64,000 nucleotides of DNA from an uncultured Eubacteriales bacterium (lineage in GTDB: Bacteria > Bacillota > Clostridia > Christensenellales > CAG-138): contig CADCJW010000002.1 of the NCBI GenBank assembly GCA_902801845.1, forward strand, positions 431,627-495,626, in the 5' to 3' direction. Position numbers and translations under genes: made by a program. The notes beneath the pieces are model-generated. The model had not been told where the DNA came from and searched no databases. It saw only the letters and a list, made by a program, of their open reading frames with translations. Below are positions 1 through 8,117 of the stretch, one piece after another; within the stretch, counting starts at the first letter, position 1, and every line of letters starts with the position of its first letter.

Positions 1-55
1 ACAGGCGGGCCGATTTTCCGTACTATCATCCTATATATCGTGGGGAGGTAACAGC

Positions 56-1750
56 ATGAACATGGTCGATTTTCGGGACATGCCCTACGCGCGGCCGGAT
101 GTGGAGGCGCTGAAGGCCGCTTACAGGGACACCACCAAGAAGCTGAAGGACGCCCAGAGCTATGAGCAGGCGCGCTCCGCCTTCTTCGCCCTCCAGGATG
201 CGGAGGAGCGGCAGGCCACCATGGCCGTGCTCTGCTCCGTGCGCAACACCATCGACACCACGGACCCCTTCTACGACGGGGAGATGAAGTGGCTCCGGAC
301 CGAGAGCGCGTCCCTGATCCCCCTGGACAAGGCCTATCAGGAGGCGTTGGCGACCAGCCCCTTTCGGCCCCAGTTCGAGGCGGAGTTCGGCCAGCAGATG
401 TTCCGGCTCATCGACGCGGAGCTCAAGACCTCGGATGAGCGGATCATCCCGGATTTGATCCGGGAGGGGGACCTGTGCCAGCAGTACCAGAAGGACAGCG
501 CCCTGGCGGTGACCGACTTTAGGGGCGAACAGTGCAACTTCTACGGCCTTCTAAAGCACATGGAGAGCCCGGATCGGCAGGAGCGGAAGGAGGCCTTCCA
601 CGCCTGGGCCGCCCTGTATGAAAAGATCAGCCCCCAGCTGGATGGGGCGTACGACGAGCTGGTGCACCTTCGGGACAAGATGGCCCGCACGTTGGGGTTC
701 GAAAGCTATACGGACCTCGCCTATTTGCAACGGCGGCGGTTCGATTACACCAAGGAGGACGCGGCCAACTTCCGCAAGCAGATCCGGGAGATCGTGACCC
801 CCGCTGTGGCCGCCATCCGGGAGCGGCAGCGGCAGCTTTTGGGCGTAGACAAGCTCCGATACTACGACGAGGCGCTGCTCTTCCCCGAGGGGAACGCGGA
901 CCCGGAGGGGACCATGTCGGAGCTGGTGCAGAAAGCCCTCACCATGTACCGAGAGATGAGCCCCGAGACCGGGGAGTTCTTCGAGTTCATGGTGAAGTAC
1001 CATCTGTTCGATTTGGAGACCCGGCCCGGAAAGCGGATGGGCGGGTACATGACCACCTTCCCCGGCTATCAGGCGCCCTTCATCTTCAGCAATTTCAACG
1101 GCACCAGCGCCGACGTGGACGTGCTCACCCACGAGGCGGGCCACGCCTTCCAGGGGTATCTTGCCATGCGGTCCATCCCTATCCGGATGCTGGGCGGGTC
1201 CACCTCCGAGATCAACGAGATCCACTCCATGACCATGGAGCACTTCGCCTACCCCTGGATGGGGAGCTTCTTCGGGGAGAAGGCGGAAAAGTACCTGACG
1301 GCCCACCTGATCGGCGCCATCGCCGTGATCCCGTACATGGCCTGCGTGGACGAGTTCCAGCATAGGGTGTACGAGCAGCCGGACATGGACGCCCACCAGC
1401 GGCGGCAGGTGTGGCGCGAGATCGAAAAAACCTACATGCCCTGGCGAGACTACGACGGGGAGCCCTTCCTGGAGGAGGGCGGTTTCTGGATGCAGAAGCA
1501 GCACATCTTCCTGTACCCCTTCTACTATATCGACTACGCCCTGGCCCAGATGTGCGCCTTCCAGTACTACGGCCGCATGAAGACCGACCGCAAGAAGGCC
1601 TGGCAGGACTATCTGCGCCTCTGCCGCGCCGGCGGGACGAAAGGTTACTTCGAGCTGTTGGAGCTGGGAGACCTCCTCAACCCCTTCCGGGACGGGACCG
1701 TGGCCGCCTCCGTAGGGCACGTGGTGGAGGAGATACGGGAGAGGTACTGA
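56..1750 (+). CDS. M3 family oligoendopeptidase
   Basis: Zinc metallopeptidase of the thimet/oligoendopeptidase F (M3) family, which cleaves short peptides, usually in the cytoplasm. At 564 aa it has the usual length for M3B enzymes. The zinc-binding helix HEAGHAF lies around residues 359-365 (two His ligands and the catalytic Glu), and the downstream stretch SEINEIHSMTMEH supplies the third ligand (Glu). No signal peptide or membrane segment is visible. The ATG at 56 follows GGAGG with good spacing, which fixes the start; a second in-frame ATG two codons on is less well placed. It is followed by a strong hairpin terminator and stands alone on this strand. Substrate preference cannot be read from sequence. 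Confidence 0.95.
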   Translation: MNMVDFRDMPYARPDVEALKAAYRDTTKKLKDAQSYEQARSAFFALQDAEERQATMAVLCSVRNTIDTTDPFYDGEMKWLRTESASLIPLDKAYQEALATSPFRPQFEAEFGQQMFRLIDAELKTSDERIIPDLIREGDLCQQYQKDSALAVTDFRGEQCNFYGLLKHMESPDRQERKEAFHAWAALYEKISPQLDGAYDELVHLRDKMARTLGFESYTDLAYLQRRRFDYTKEDAANFRKQIREIVTPAVAAIRERQRQLLGVDKLRYYDEALLFPEGNADPEGTMSELVQKALTMYREMSPETGEFFEFMVKYHLFDLETRPGKRMGGYMTTFPGYQAPFIFSNFNGTSADVDVLTHEAGHAFQGYLAMRSIPIRMLGGSTSEINEIHSMTMEHFAYPWMGSFFGEKAEKYLTAHLIGAIAVIPYMACVDEFQHRVYEQPDMDAHQRRQVWREIEKTYMPWRDYDGEPFLEEGGFWMQKQHIFLYPFYYIDYALAQMCAFQYYGRMKTDRKKAWQDYLRLCRAGGTKGYFELLELGDLLNPFRDGTVAASVGHVVEEIRERY

Positions 1751-1802
1751 GGGGGTTTTGTTCCCTTTTTCTCAGCTTGAAAAAAAACCCAGGGATGATA
1801 AG

Positions 1803-1827
1803 AAGGGATCGCAGCGTGCGATCCCTT
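1803..1827. terminator. Hairpin terminator after the M3 peptidase
   Basis: A perfect 11-bp inverted repeat (arms 1803-1813 and 1817-1827, 3-nt loop) starts about 50 nt after the peptidase stop. It is preceded by an A-run and followed by a short T-run, so it could stop transcription from either side. Confidence 0.7.
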
Positions 1828-1847
1828 TCCTAAGCTTTTCTTTCGGG

Positions 1848-1877
1848 GCGGCCTTTTCACCGAAAAGAAAAGGTCGC
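1848..1877. repeat. AT-rich intergenic hairpin, copy 1
   Basis: Arms 1848-1858 and 1867-1877 pair over 11 bp with one G-T wobble. A GC-rich foot closes an A/T-rich upper stem, the same design as the hairpins at 2311-2336, 2410-2446 and 3408-3434. It lies just beyond the ridA stop and probably acts as the ridA terminator. Confidence 0.6.
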
Positions 1878-1887
1878 AGAAAGTCCC

Positions 1888-2271
1888 TTACCTGTCCACC
1901 GTCTCGGCGATGGCCTCCACCTCCACGAGGACGTTCTTGGGCAGGGTCTTCACCGCCACGCAGGAGCGGGCGGGGCAGTCACCGGTGAAGAAGCGGGCGT
2001 AGACACCGTTGAAGGCGGCGAAGTTCCCCATGTCGGAGAGGAAGCAGGTGGTCTTGACCACGGAGGCGAGGCTGGCGCCGCCGGCCTCCAGCACCGCCTG
2101 CAGGTTCTTCAGCGCCTGCTCGCTCTGTGCTTCGATGGTGTCGCCGACGATAGCGCCGGTCTGGGGGTCCAGGGGGATCTGGCCGGAGGTGAACACCAGT
2201 TTGCCGCTGACCATCCCCTGGCTGTAGGGGCCGATGGCCCCGGGAGCGTTGGTGGTTTCGATCTTTTTCAT
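1888..2271 (-). CDS. ridA: RidA family reactive intermediate deaminase
   Basis: A 127-aa RidA/YjgF/YER057c/UK114 protein. Members form trimers and hydrolyse reactive enamine/imine intermediates, such as 2-aminoacrylate made by PLP-dependent dehydratases. The start APGAIGPYSQG, the core TSGQIPLDPQTG and the C-terminal CPARSCVAV (Arg that holds the substrate carboxylate) and VEVEAIA are the family signatures. The start at 2271 is chosen because AAAGGAA precedes it and it matches the usual family N-terminus; an upstream in-frame extension would read through an intergenic hairpin. It is monocistronic, between hairpins on both sides. Confidence 0.95.
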   Translation of the reverse strand: MKKIETTNAPGAIGPYSQGMVSGKLVFTSGQIPLDPQTGAIVGDTIEAQSEQALKNLQAVLEAGGASLASVVKTTCFLSDMGNFAAFNGVYARFFTGDCPARSCVAVKTLPKNVLVEVEAIAETVDR

Positions 2272-2310
2272 GGATTGGATTCCTTTCAATTGGTATTTTA
2301 TTGAAGCTTC

Positions 2311-2336
2311 GCGACTTTTCTTGAAAGAAAAGTCGC
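2311..2336. repeat. AT-rich intergenic hairpin, copy 2
   Basis: Perfect 12-bp inverted repeat (2311-2322 and 2325-2336) with a 2-nt loop, upstream of ridA. It has the same GC foot plus TTTTCTT/AAGAAAA stem design as the neighbouring intergenic hairpins. Confidence 0.7.
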
Positions 2337-2343
2337 CCAAAAG

Positions 2344-2455
2344 AACTTTATTGAGGGGGTATAGTATGGCAGGAATACTCTTTTACCCCAGATAAGTTTC
2401 TCTTTTTCCGCCGCTTTTTCTTCTTTGTCTAAAGAGAAAAAGCGGCAAAAGGAAA
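2344..2455 (-). repeat. Dispersed intergenic repeat, unit A (with hairpin 2410-2446)
   Basis: Read on the minus strand this segment shares several blocks with 3186-3400 read on the plus strand: CCTTTTGCCGCTTTTT, AGAAAAAGCGGCGGAAAAAG, GAGAAACT and GCCATACT followed by CCCCCT. Within it, 2410-2421 and 2435-2446 form a perfect 12-bp stem, directly after the ung stop, so it may also end ung transcription. Confidence 0.6.
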
Positions 2456-2459
2456 ACCC

Positions 2460-3128
2460 TCACACCACATTCCAATCTATCCCCGTCTCCCCGGCCGCCT
2501 CCAGGATGGCGTTGGCCTTGGAGAAGTGGCGGCAGCCGAAGAAGCCGTTGTAGGCGGAGAGGGGGCTCGGGTGCACGGTTTCCAGCTTCACGTGGAGCGG
2601 GTTCGTGATGAGCGCCTTCTTGCTCCGGGCGTTGGCGCCCCAGAGCAGGAACACCACGGGCGTGGTCTTGTTGTTGAGCTCCGAGATGACCCGGTCCGTC
2701 AGGATCTCCCAGCCCTTCCCCTTGTGGCTGTTGGGCTCGTGCTCCCGGACGGTGAGCACCGTGTTGAGGAGCAGCACCCCCTGCTTCGCCCAGCAGGTGA
2801 GCTCCCCATGGGCCGGGCGGGCGATGCCCACGTCGCTCATGAGCTCCTTAAAGATGTTCACGAGGGACGGGGGCGGCTCCACGCCCTTGCGGACGGAGAA
2901 GCAGAGCCCGTGGGCCTGGCCGGGGCCGTGGTACGGGTCCTGGCCCAGGATCACCACCTTCGTGTCCGAAAAGGAGGTGTACTTCAGGGCGTTGAAGATG
3001 TCGTGCATGTCCGGGTACACGACGTGATGCCGGTACTCCTCGATGAGGAACTGCCGAAGCTCCAGATAATAGGGCTTTTCAAACTCCCCCGTGAGACGCT
3101 CGTCCCAGTCGTTGCCGATGTGCACCAT
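2460..3128 (-). CDS. ung: Uracil-DNA glycosylase, family 1
   Basis: Removes uracil from DNA as the first step of base excision repair. The 222-aa product has the normal Ung length. The water-activating loop [18 protein letters not shown] and the C-terminal [20 protein letters not shown] (catalytic His and DNA-intercalation loop) are intact. The start at 3128 gives the usual short N-terminus and follows AAGGAGG; a longer in-frame reading into the upstream promoter and repeat is not plausible. It has its own promoter at 3161-3189. Confidence 0.97.
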   Translation of the reverse strand: MVHIGNDWDERLTGEFEKPYYLELRQFLIEEYRHHVVYPDMHDIFNALKYTSFSDTKVVILGQDPYHGPGQAHGLCFSVRKGVEPPPSLVNIFKELMSDVGIARPAHGELTCWAKQGVLLLNTVLTVREHEPNSHKGKGWEILTDRVISELNNKTTPVVFLLWGANARSKKALITNPLHVKLETVHPSPLSAYNGFFGCRHFSKANAILEAAGETGIDWNVV

Positions 3129-3160
3129 GGCTGTGGCCTCCTTGGTTCGTGTCTGGAACC

Positions 3161-3189
3161 AGTATACCGGGTACGGGGGGAAAAGGCAA
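3161..3189 (-). promoter_or_regulatory. Promoter of ung
   Basis: On the minus strand TTGCCT, a 17-bp spacer and TATACT lie just upstream of the ung ribosome binding site. Confidence 0.6.
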
Positions 3190-3400
3190 CCTTTTGCCGC
3201 TTTTTTTCCATGGGCAAACCATTGTCGAAATCTGCGCTTCGCTTGATTACTCCGTGTTTTGCCCGTGCTGCGCCTCGCTGCCTCTGCCACAGGCAGCGCT
3301 CGGCTTCGCACCCTTATACAAAGAGAAAAAGCGGCGGAAAAAGAGAAACTCATTCGGGATACTGGGTATAGGCACCTAAGCCATACTCCCCCTTTGTGTT
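3186..3400 (+). repeat. Dispersed intergenic repeat, unit B, with an internal insertion
   Basis: Second copy of the repeat at 2344-2455, in the opposite orientation. Its two stem halves, GCCGCTTTTTTT and AAAAAGCGGC, are separated by about 130 nt instead of 13. The extra DNA holds its own hairpin (CGCTGCCT/AGGCAGCG near 3278-3300) and codes for nothing I recognise. This accounts for most of the 330-nt gene-free stretch 3129-3458. Confidence 0.55.
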
Positions 3401-3407
3401 CTTTTTG

Positions 3408-3434
3408 GTTCTTTTTCTTACCAAGAAAAAGAAC
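3408..3434. repeat. AT-rich intergenic hairpin, copy 4
   Basis: Perfect 12-bp stem (3408-3419 and 3423-3434, 3-nt loop) 25 nt beyond the stop of the minus-strand gene at 3459. Its position fits a terminator for that gene; its stem is of the same type as the other three hairpins of this region. Confidence 0.6.
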
Positions 3435-3458
3435 GCCGGCTTTCATTAAAATACCACT

Positions 3459-3839
3459 CTAATACGGCTTCAGCACCCCGGCCTGGACCGCGGCCATGAG
3501 CAGGTCCGCCAAGATCCCCTCCCGCCACTTATAGAGGGTGGACGGGCTCACGTTCAGCTCCATGGACAGCTTGATCACTTCGCTGTCCCGGCCGGGCGTG
3601 CCGGGGACGGTCCCGTCCAGGTGGTACAGCCGGGCGAAGAAGCGCTCCTTCTCCGGCGCCTTCGCCTTCAAATCCGCCCGGACCCGCTCCACGGCCCAGA
3701 CCCAGCCCGTCTTCTCCAGATACTTGGGAGGCAGGGGCCGCCCCGCGTCCGCCGCTGCGTCGTAGCCCCTGAGAAAACTCAGGTTCTCCCTGTACCGTTT
3801 CGCGTTCCGTTCCGCCATATACCTAAGGTCGCGCTGCAT
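3459..3839 (-). CDS. Small HTH protein, phage ArpU/sigma-like
   Basis: A 126-aa basic protein. The C-terminal third (SEVIKLSMELNVSPSTLYKWREG) reads as a helix-turn-helix like that of phage late-transcription regulators of the ArpU type or sigma region 4. The N-terminal part is helical and charged with no known catalytic motif. The start at 3839 follows GGAGGT at ideal spacing. It has its own weak promoter and stands 145 nt downstream of the phage replication-like gene at 3984, on the same strand. I infer a mobile-element origin from the family resemblance of both genes. The actual target is unknown. Confidence 0.6.
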   Translation of the reverse strand: MQRDLRYMAERNAKRYRENLSFLRGYDAAADAGRPLPPKYLEKTGWVWAVERVRADLKAKAPEKERFFARLYHLDGTVPGTPGRDSEVIKLSMELNVSPSTLYKWREGILADLLMAAVQAGVLKPY

Positions 3840-3874
3840 CGCGTTCACCTCCTTTTTTCCTTCGTTCTGGGGCC

Positions 3875-3903
3875 AGTATACCAAGTTTGCCCTGCCCTGT
3901 CTT
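3875..3903 (-). promoter_or_regulatory. Probable promoter of the small HTH gene
   Basis: TATACT preceded at 17 bp by AAGACA on the minus strand, with the start codon 36 nt downstream. The -10 is strong and the -35 is weak. Confidence 0.45.
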
Positions 3904-3983
3904 TCCGTTTATGGGACATATACCGGATTCGCCATAAATGCATCCTATGGGTCCCTGCCCCCGGGCGCTATCTTCCCTCCGAT

Positions 3984-4643
3984 TCATACCTCCTTCGCCT
4001 CCTTCATGCGGTGCAGTTCGATGGCCGCTCTGAACCTGTCCGCATCGCTCAATTCGCTCTCCCTGACCGGTCGCTCCCGATCCATGCCGTTGCTCTCCCA
4101 GGAGCGCACGGCCGCCTTCCAATCCTTCATGGGCCGCTTCCCAATATACCAGCCGTTGGCCTCGTAATAGTTATAGAAGTACTGAACGTCCACGTTCAAT
4201 CCCGCTTCCTGAGAGAAGGACATCACCTCCTCCAGGGAGGGCTTTTTCTCTCTCTCCTCCGCCGTCAGGCGCGGCTCTGTGGAAGAGAGAGAGTCATTGT
4301 CCTTGTCATTGTCATTGTTTTTTTCTTTTTCATTGTCATTGTCTTGGCTATCCTGGCTATGATCAGGATAGGGGTCCCCATCCTTGGCTACCTTGCTCCA
4401 TCGAATGGCTGCGCCTTTGCGGCCGTTCCTCCGGTCGGCTTCCACTTTGGTCTTGTATGCCGCCACTTCCCGGTCGATGTTCTGTCGGGCCACGGTCCAG
4501 AGAACTCTCTCCTTGCCCTTCAGCTCCGGCTCCGTCCCGTCCAGGGCGTATCGGAGCATGGCCCGAAACAGGCGCCCCACGGCCCCGTCGCTCAGGGGCG
4601 CCGCCACCTCCAAAAAGTCCGTAAACACCTTCAAATACTTCAT
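3984..4643 (-). CDS. DUF6291-like protein, phage replication-like
   Basis: A 219-aa protein. The N-terminal half (YLKVFTDFLEVAAPLSDGAVGRLFRAML, described here by its features: a compact helical domain with LRYALDG) resembles DUF6291/phage replisome-organiser proteins. The middle is a very polar Asn/Asp/Lys/Glu linker (around residues 108-128) encoded by repeated GAC-AAT-type codons, and the C-terminus (NYYEANGWYIGKRPMKDWK) is typical of DnaD-like phage replication proteins. The start at 4643 follows AGGAGGT. The gene sits between ung and rsmA with no integrase or structural phage genes nearby, so it looks like a domesticated or stranded phage-type gene. Confidence 0.6.
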   Translation of the reverse strand: MKYLKVFTDFLEVAAPLSDGAVGRLFRAMLRYALDGTEPELKGKERVLWTVARQNIDREVAAYKTKVEADRRNGRKGAAIRWSKVAKDGDPYPDHSQDSQDNDNEKEKNNDNDKDNDSLSSTEPRLTAEEREKKPSLEEVMSFSQEAGLNVDVQYFYNYYEANGWYIGKRPMKDWKAAVRSWESNGMDRERPVRESELSDADRFRAAIELHRMKEAKEV

Positions 4644-4745
4644 GTCCTCTACCTCCTGCCCCCATGGTAGCAGAGGAAAGGCCCTTTGGATTCCGATAAT
4701 CCGTTCATACTTTCCATGGGATCGGGTTTCGCCCCTTGCCCATAC

Positions 4746-4774
4746 TTGCATCCCCGGCCAAAGGATGCTATGAT
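4746..4774 (+). promoter_or_regulatory. Promoter of rsmA, leaderless arrangement
   Basis: TTGCAT (4746-4751), a 17-bp spacer and TATGAT (4769-4774). The rsmA ATG at 4781 lies only 6 nt after the -10, where transcription itself should begin, and no Shine-Dalgarno sequence is present. Confidence 0.65.
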
Positions 4775-4780
4775 GCCGGT

Positions 4781-5572
4781 ATGAGAGCGACGAAAGCCTT
4801 TGTGGAGCAGGCCCTTGCCCGGGAGGGGCTGCAGCCCAACAAAAACCTGGGCCAGAACTTTTGCGTGGACGGGGCGGCCCTCCAACGGCTGGCGGGGGCC
4901 CTGCCCCTGACGGGCCGGACGGTGCTGGAGATCGGCCCGGGGCTGGGGGGGCTCACGGAGCTGCTCCTCGCCGCCGGGGCGCGGGTCTACGCCGTGGAGA
5001 AGGACCCCCGGCTCTGCGATTTTTTGCGCCGGGATCTGAGGGACGAGGGGCTCACCCTCATCGAGGGGGACTGCCTCAGGACGGATCTCGGCTTCCTGCC
5101 GCCGGGGTTCGTGGCGGCGGGGAACCTGCCCTACTGCATCACGGCGGACGCGGTGACCATGCTGTTGAAGCTCCGGCCCGCGGGGATGCTCCTCATGGTG
5201 CAGAAGGAGGCGGCGGACCGGTTCTTCGCCCAGCCGGGGCAGAAGAACTACGGCCCCGTGGCCATGGTCTCCCAGCTCTACTACACCCCCGAGCTTCTGG
5301 GCCTGGTGCCCCCCGGGGCCTATGTGCCGCCCCCTACGGTGACCAGCGCCCTCGTGAAGCTGGAGGCCCGGCCGGACGCTCCCCAGGAATCCCCAGGATC
5401 CCTGTTAAAATTTGCGGCTGCCTGCTTGCGCATGCGGCGCAAGACGCTGTATAATAACCTTACCGGAACGCCGGCGCTGAAGGGCGTCCTGGCCGACATG
5501 GGCCTCGCCCCCGACCTGCGGGGGGAAGCCCTGACGCCGGAACAGCTGTTGACCCTCTACCGGCGGCTATGA
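4781..5572 (+). CDS. rsmA: 16S rRNA (adenine(1518)/(1519)-N6) dimethyltransferase
   Basis: RsmA/KsgA dimethylates two adjacent adenines in the 3' hairpin of 16S rRNA during 30S assembly, using S-adenosylmethionine. The 263-aa protein shows the N-terminal signature NLGQNF, SAM motif I (VLEIGPGLGGLTELL), the acidic end of beta-2 (AVEKD), and the catalytic motif NLPYCI. The helical C-terminal domain is present though slightly short. The ATG at 4781 gives the standard N-terminus and probably starts a leaderless message. The next gene begins 26 nt downstream on the same strand. Confidence 0.95.
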   Translation: MRATKAFVEQALAREGLQPNKNLGQNFCVDGAALQRLAGALPLTGRTVLEIGPGLGGLTELLLAAGARVYAVEKDPRLCDFLRRDLRDEGLTLIEGDCLRTDLGFLPPGFVAAGNLPYCITADAVTMLLKLRPAGMLLMVQKEAADRFFAQPGQKNYGPVAMVSQLYYTPELLGLVPPGAYVPPPTVTSALVKLEARPDAPQESPGSLLKFAAACLRMRRKTLYNNLTGTPALKGVLADMGLAPDLRGEALTPEQLLTLYRRL

Positions 5573-5598
5573 CATCAACACGAAAAGGAGATATGCGT

Positions 5599-6435
5599 AT
5601 GGAAAAGAAACTGAAGAAGGTCCAGCGGGGCGCCGCGTTCGGCTTCGTGGTGCTGAAGATCCTGCGGATCCTGCTCATCATCCTGGCGCTGGTGGCGGTG
5701 ATCGCCCTGGTGATCAGCGCCCTGTACGACGTGAACAAGCTGCCTTTGGACAACGTGGAGAACGGTTTCTTGACGTTGGACTTCTCCCAGTTCGGCATCA
5801 CGGGCCTGCCCAAGGTGGGCGAGCTCATCCAGGACGGGGTGCTGAAGGTGGAGCTGAAGGATCTGAAGCTGGTGATCGTCATGCTCCTTTCGGCAGCGCT
5901 GCTGGTGCTGGCGGCGGTCTACGTGCTGCTGCTGGTGGCCGGGAACCTGTTCAAGCACATCAAGGCTGAGGACACCCCCTTCACCCGGGGCAACGCCCGC
6001 CGGCTGCGGCTGCTGGGGGCCCTGTTCATCGTGTTCTGGCTCTGCGGCATGGTCCTTTCCTACTTCCTGGGCAGCCAGATCGTGCAGCAGCTGGCCCTGC
6101 CCACCGATCGGGTGAGCATCGCCGTCAACCTGCTGCCCCTGGGCATCGGTCTCGTGTTCTTCTTCCTGGCCGCGGTATTCACCTTCGGCCGGACCCAGGG
6201 CGAAGCCCTGTCCGCCCTAACCCCCGCGCCCGAGCCTGAGCCCAAGCCGGAGCCGGCCTATGAGCCCCCCACGGCGCCCGTGGTCCTGCCGGAGCCGGAG
6301 CCCGTGCCGGACGCTGAGGTGGAGCCGGTGGAGGAGCCCGTGGAGATGCCCGCCGAGGCCACCCACGTCTTCGAGCCCATGGCGGAGGAGGCCCCCCTGG
6401 AGACCTACGAGCCCCCCGTGGAGCCGGAGGAATAA
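5599..6435 (+). CDS. DUF2975-like membrane protein with Pro/Glu tail
   Basis: A 278-aa integral membrane protein. Four hydrophobic segments (about residues 16-40, 93-120, 140-165 and 178-200) and the motif IKAEDTPFTRGNARRLRLLG between TM2 and TM3 match the DUF2975 family of small membrane proteins of unknown function. After the last helix comes a cytoplasmic or wall-facing tail of about 80 residues made mostly of Pro and Glu (EPEPKPEPAYEPP-type), which is not part of the family core. AAGGAG fits the ATG at 5599 best (8-nt spacing). An ATG two codons upstream is possible. A terminator follows directly. Confidence 0.7.
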   Translation: MEKKLKKVQRGAAFGFVVLKILRILLIILALVAVIALVISALYDVNKLPLDNVENGFLTLDFSQFGITGLPKVGELIQDGVLKVELKDLKLVIVMLLSAALLVLAAVYVLLLVAGNLFKHIKAEDTPFTRGNARRLRLLGALFIVFWLCGMVLSYFLGSQIVQQLALPTDRVSIAVNLLPLGIGLVFFFLAAVFTFGRTQGEALSALTPAPEPEPKPEPAYEPPTAPVVLPEPEPVPDAEVEPVEEPVEMPAEATHVFEPMAEEAPLETYEPPVEPEE

Positions 6436-6452
6436 GCAAATCTTCCAACAAA

Positions 6453-6483
6453 AAACAGCTGGGAAGCCATTTCCCAGCTGTTT
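6453..6483. terminator. Bidirectional terminator between the DUF2975 gene and lysA
   Basis: Perfect 13-bp stem (6453-6465 and 6471-6483) with a 5-nt loop and A/T runs on both sides. It serves both convergent genes. Confidence 0.85.
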
Positions 6484-6498
6484 CTGTTTGGTTGCAGG

Positions 6499-7821
6499 CT
6501 ATCGGTCCAGGCGCGCCATATCCTGTAGGGTCTCCCGCTCCACGGCCACATAGGCGTCCCCGCCCCGGAGCATGACCACGGGAGGCCGCAGCAGGCGGTT
6601 ATAGGCGGAGGCCATGGAAAAATTGTAGGCGCCCGTGGTGCAGACGGCGATCACGTCCCCCCGCTTCGTGGCGGCGGGGAAGGGCACCTCCGGCTGGATC
6701 ACGTCCCCGCTTTCGCAGCACCGGCCCACCAGATCGAAGGCCACGTCCGCGGGCTCCTCCATGCGGCCGGCGTTGAAGCAGGTGTATTGGGACCCATAGA
6801 GGGCGTAGCGGGGGTTGTCCGTCATGCCGCCGTCCACGGATACATAGCGCTTATAGCCCGTGATCTCCTTCACGGAGCCCACGGTGTACAGCGTCATGCC
6901 CGCGTCCGCCACGATGCTGCGCCCCGGCTCCATGAGGATCTTGGGCACGGGCAGGTCCAGCCGCTTCGAGATGGCGTACAGGGTTTCCGCCAGGTTGGCG
7001 ATCTTCCGGGGGATATGGATCTCGGGGTCGCTTTCCACATAGCGCACGCCGTAGCCGCCGCCCAGATCCAGCTCCTCCGGCAGATAGCCCCAGCGGTCAT
7101 GGATGGTACGGATGAAGGCCATCATCACGATGACTGACCGCTCGAACACGTCCTCCCAGAAGACCTGGGACCCCACGTGGCAGTGGAACCCGGCCACGTC
7201 CAGGTGGGGTTGCGCCAGCGCCAGCCCCACGAAGGGCTCCGCCTGGCCGGTCTCGATGGACACGCCAAACTTGGAATCCACCTGGCCGGTGCTGACGGCG
7301 GCGTAGGTATGGGGATCGATGCCGGGGGTGATCCGAAGCAGTACCTTCTGGCGCAGATCCCGGCGGGCGGCCTCCGCCTCCAGGGCCAGCAGCTCCTCCA
7401 CCCCGTCCACCACGAAACAGCCCACCCCCGCGTCCATAGCGAAGGCGATATCCTCATCCGTCTTGTTGTTCCCATGATAATAGACCTTCTCCATGGGGAA
7501 GCCTGCGGTCTGGGCGGTGTATATCTCCCCGGGGGAGACCACGTCCAGCCCCAGGCCCTCCTCCCCCACGATGCGGCACATCTGGCGGAAGGCGGCGGCC
7601 TTGCTGGCGTACAGGACCATGGAGCCCTGGGGAAGGCATTCCGCAAAGGCGTCCCGGTAGAGGCGGCAGTTGTGCCGGATCCGGTCCTCATCCATGAGAT
7701 ACAGGGGGGTCCCGTAGGTTTGTGCCAGCTTCAGGGTGTCCTGGCCGGCGAAGCGCAGGTGCCCGTCCTTCCGATCCAGGTTGGAACAAAGGGCCGTTTC
7801 GGGGTGCAGGGGGAGCGTCAT
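6499..7821 (-). CDS. lysA: Diaminopimelate decarboxylase
   Basis: PLP enzyme catalysing the last step of lysine synthesis, meso-diaminopimelate to L-lysine + CO2. The 440-aa protein has the fold III decarboxylase motifs: YASKAAAF with the PLP-binding Lys near residue 74 (family usually YA-K-AN), HCHVGSQ, the phosphate-binding DLGGGYGVRY, EPGRSIV, and CESGDVI that completes the active site across the dimer. GGAGAT precedes the ATG at 7821. The leader contains a lysine riboswitch and terminator, so lysine should shut the gene off; this agrees with biosynthetic use. It is monocistronic. Confidence 0.97.
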   Translation of the reverse strand: MTLPLHPETALCSNLDRKDGHLRFAGQDTLKLAQTYGTPLYLMDEDRIRHNCRLYRDAFAECLPQGSMVLYASKAAAFRQMCRIVGEEGLGLDVVSPGEIYTAQTAGFPMEKVYYHGNNKTDEDIAFAMDAGVGCFVVDGVEELLALEAEAARRDLRQKVLLRITPGIDPHTYAAVSTGQVDSKFGVSIETGQAEPFVGLALAQPHLDVAGFHCHVGSQVFWEDVFERSVIVMMAFIRTIHDRWGYLPEELDLGGGYGVRYVESDPEIHIPRKIANLAETLYAISKRLDLPVPKILMEPGRSIVADAGMTLYTVGSVKEITGYKRYVSVDGGMTDNPRYALYGSQYTCFNAGRMEEPADVAFDLVGRCCESGDVIQPEVPFPAATKRGDVIAVCTTGAYNFSMASAYNRLLRPPVVMLRGGDAYVAVERETLQDMARLDR

Positions 7822-7844
7822 GCCATTTATCTCCTTCGTATCCA

Positions 7845-7876
7845 GCAAAAAAGGCCGATGCGTTCGCGCATCGACC
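7845..7876 (-). terminator. Riboswitch-controlled terminator of lysA
   Basis: On the minus strand a 10-bp stem (7867-7876 with 7853-7862, UUCG-type CGAA loop in the transcript) is followed by a run of six U. It lies between the lysine aptamer and the lysA ribosome binding site, as expected for a transcriptional OFF switch. Confidence 0.85.
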
Positions 7877-7934
7877 GTTCATGATCCAGTTCTCCCCCGA
7901 AAACAAAGTCTCCCGGGCCAACCAGGCAATCATC

Positions 7935-8100
7935 GATAGCTCTCCGCAAACGCGACAGTCAGCTGGATATTCTCCAGTTGCCCAGGCCCGGCACGCAACC
8001 GCCCGACCTTCGGCAGGGATCCCTTTCGTCCCGGGCAACGGCCCTGCATGGCCTTTTCCACCCGCACTACTGATGATACCTGCGCCTCTATCCCTTCCTT
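7935..8100 (-). ncRNA. Lysine riboswitch (L-box)
   Basis: The lysA leader carries the conserved L-box blocks in the right order on the minus strand: TAGAGGCGC, ATCAGTA, GGAAAAG, GCCGAAGG, CTGGGCAAC, GACTGTCGC and GGAGAGCTATCG. Together they form the five-helix lysine aptamer. The strong terminator just downstream (7845-7876) makes it a transcription-attenuation OFF switch. With the promoter at 8118-8146 it fills the 345-nt gap between lysA and the regulator gene at 8167. Confidence 0.93.
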
Positions 8101-8117
8101 GCTGTGAAATTTTCCAT

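Noticed and set aside
551..1720. Long antisense ORF (389 aa) opposite the M3 peptidase
   Set aside because: His/Gly/Leu/Val-rich low-information sequence without an RBS; the plus-strand frame has all M3 motifs. Typical of GC-rich antisense frames.
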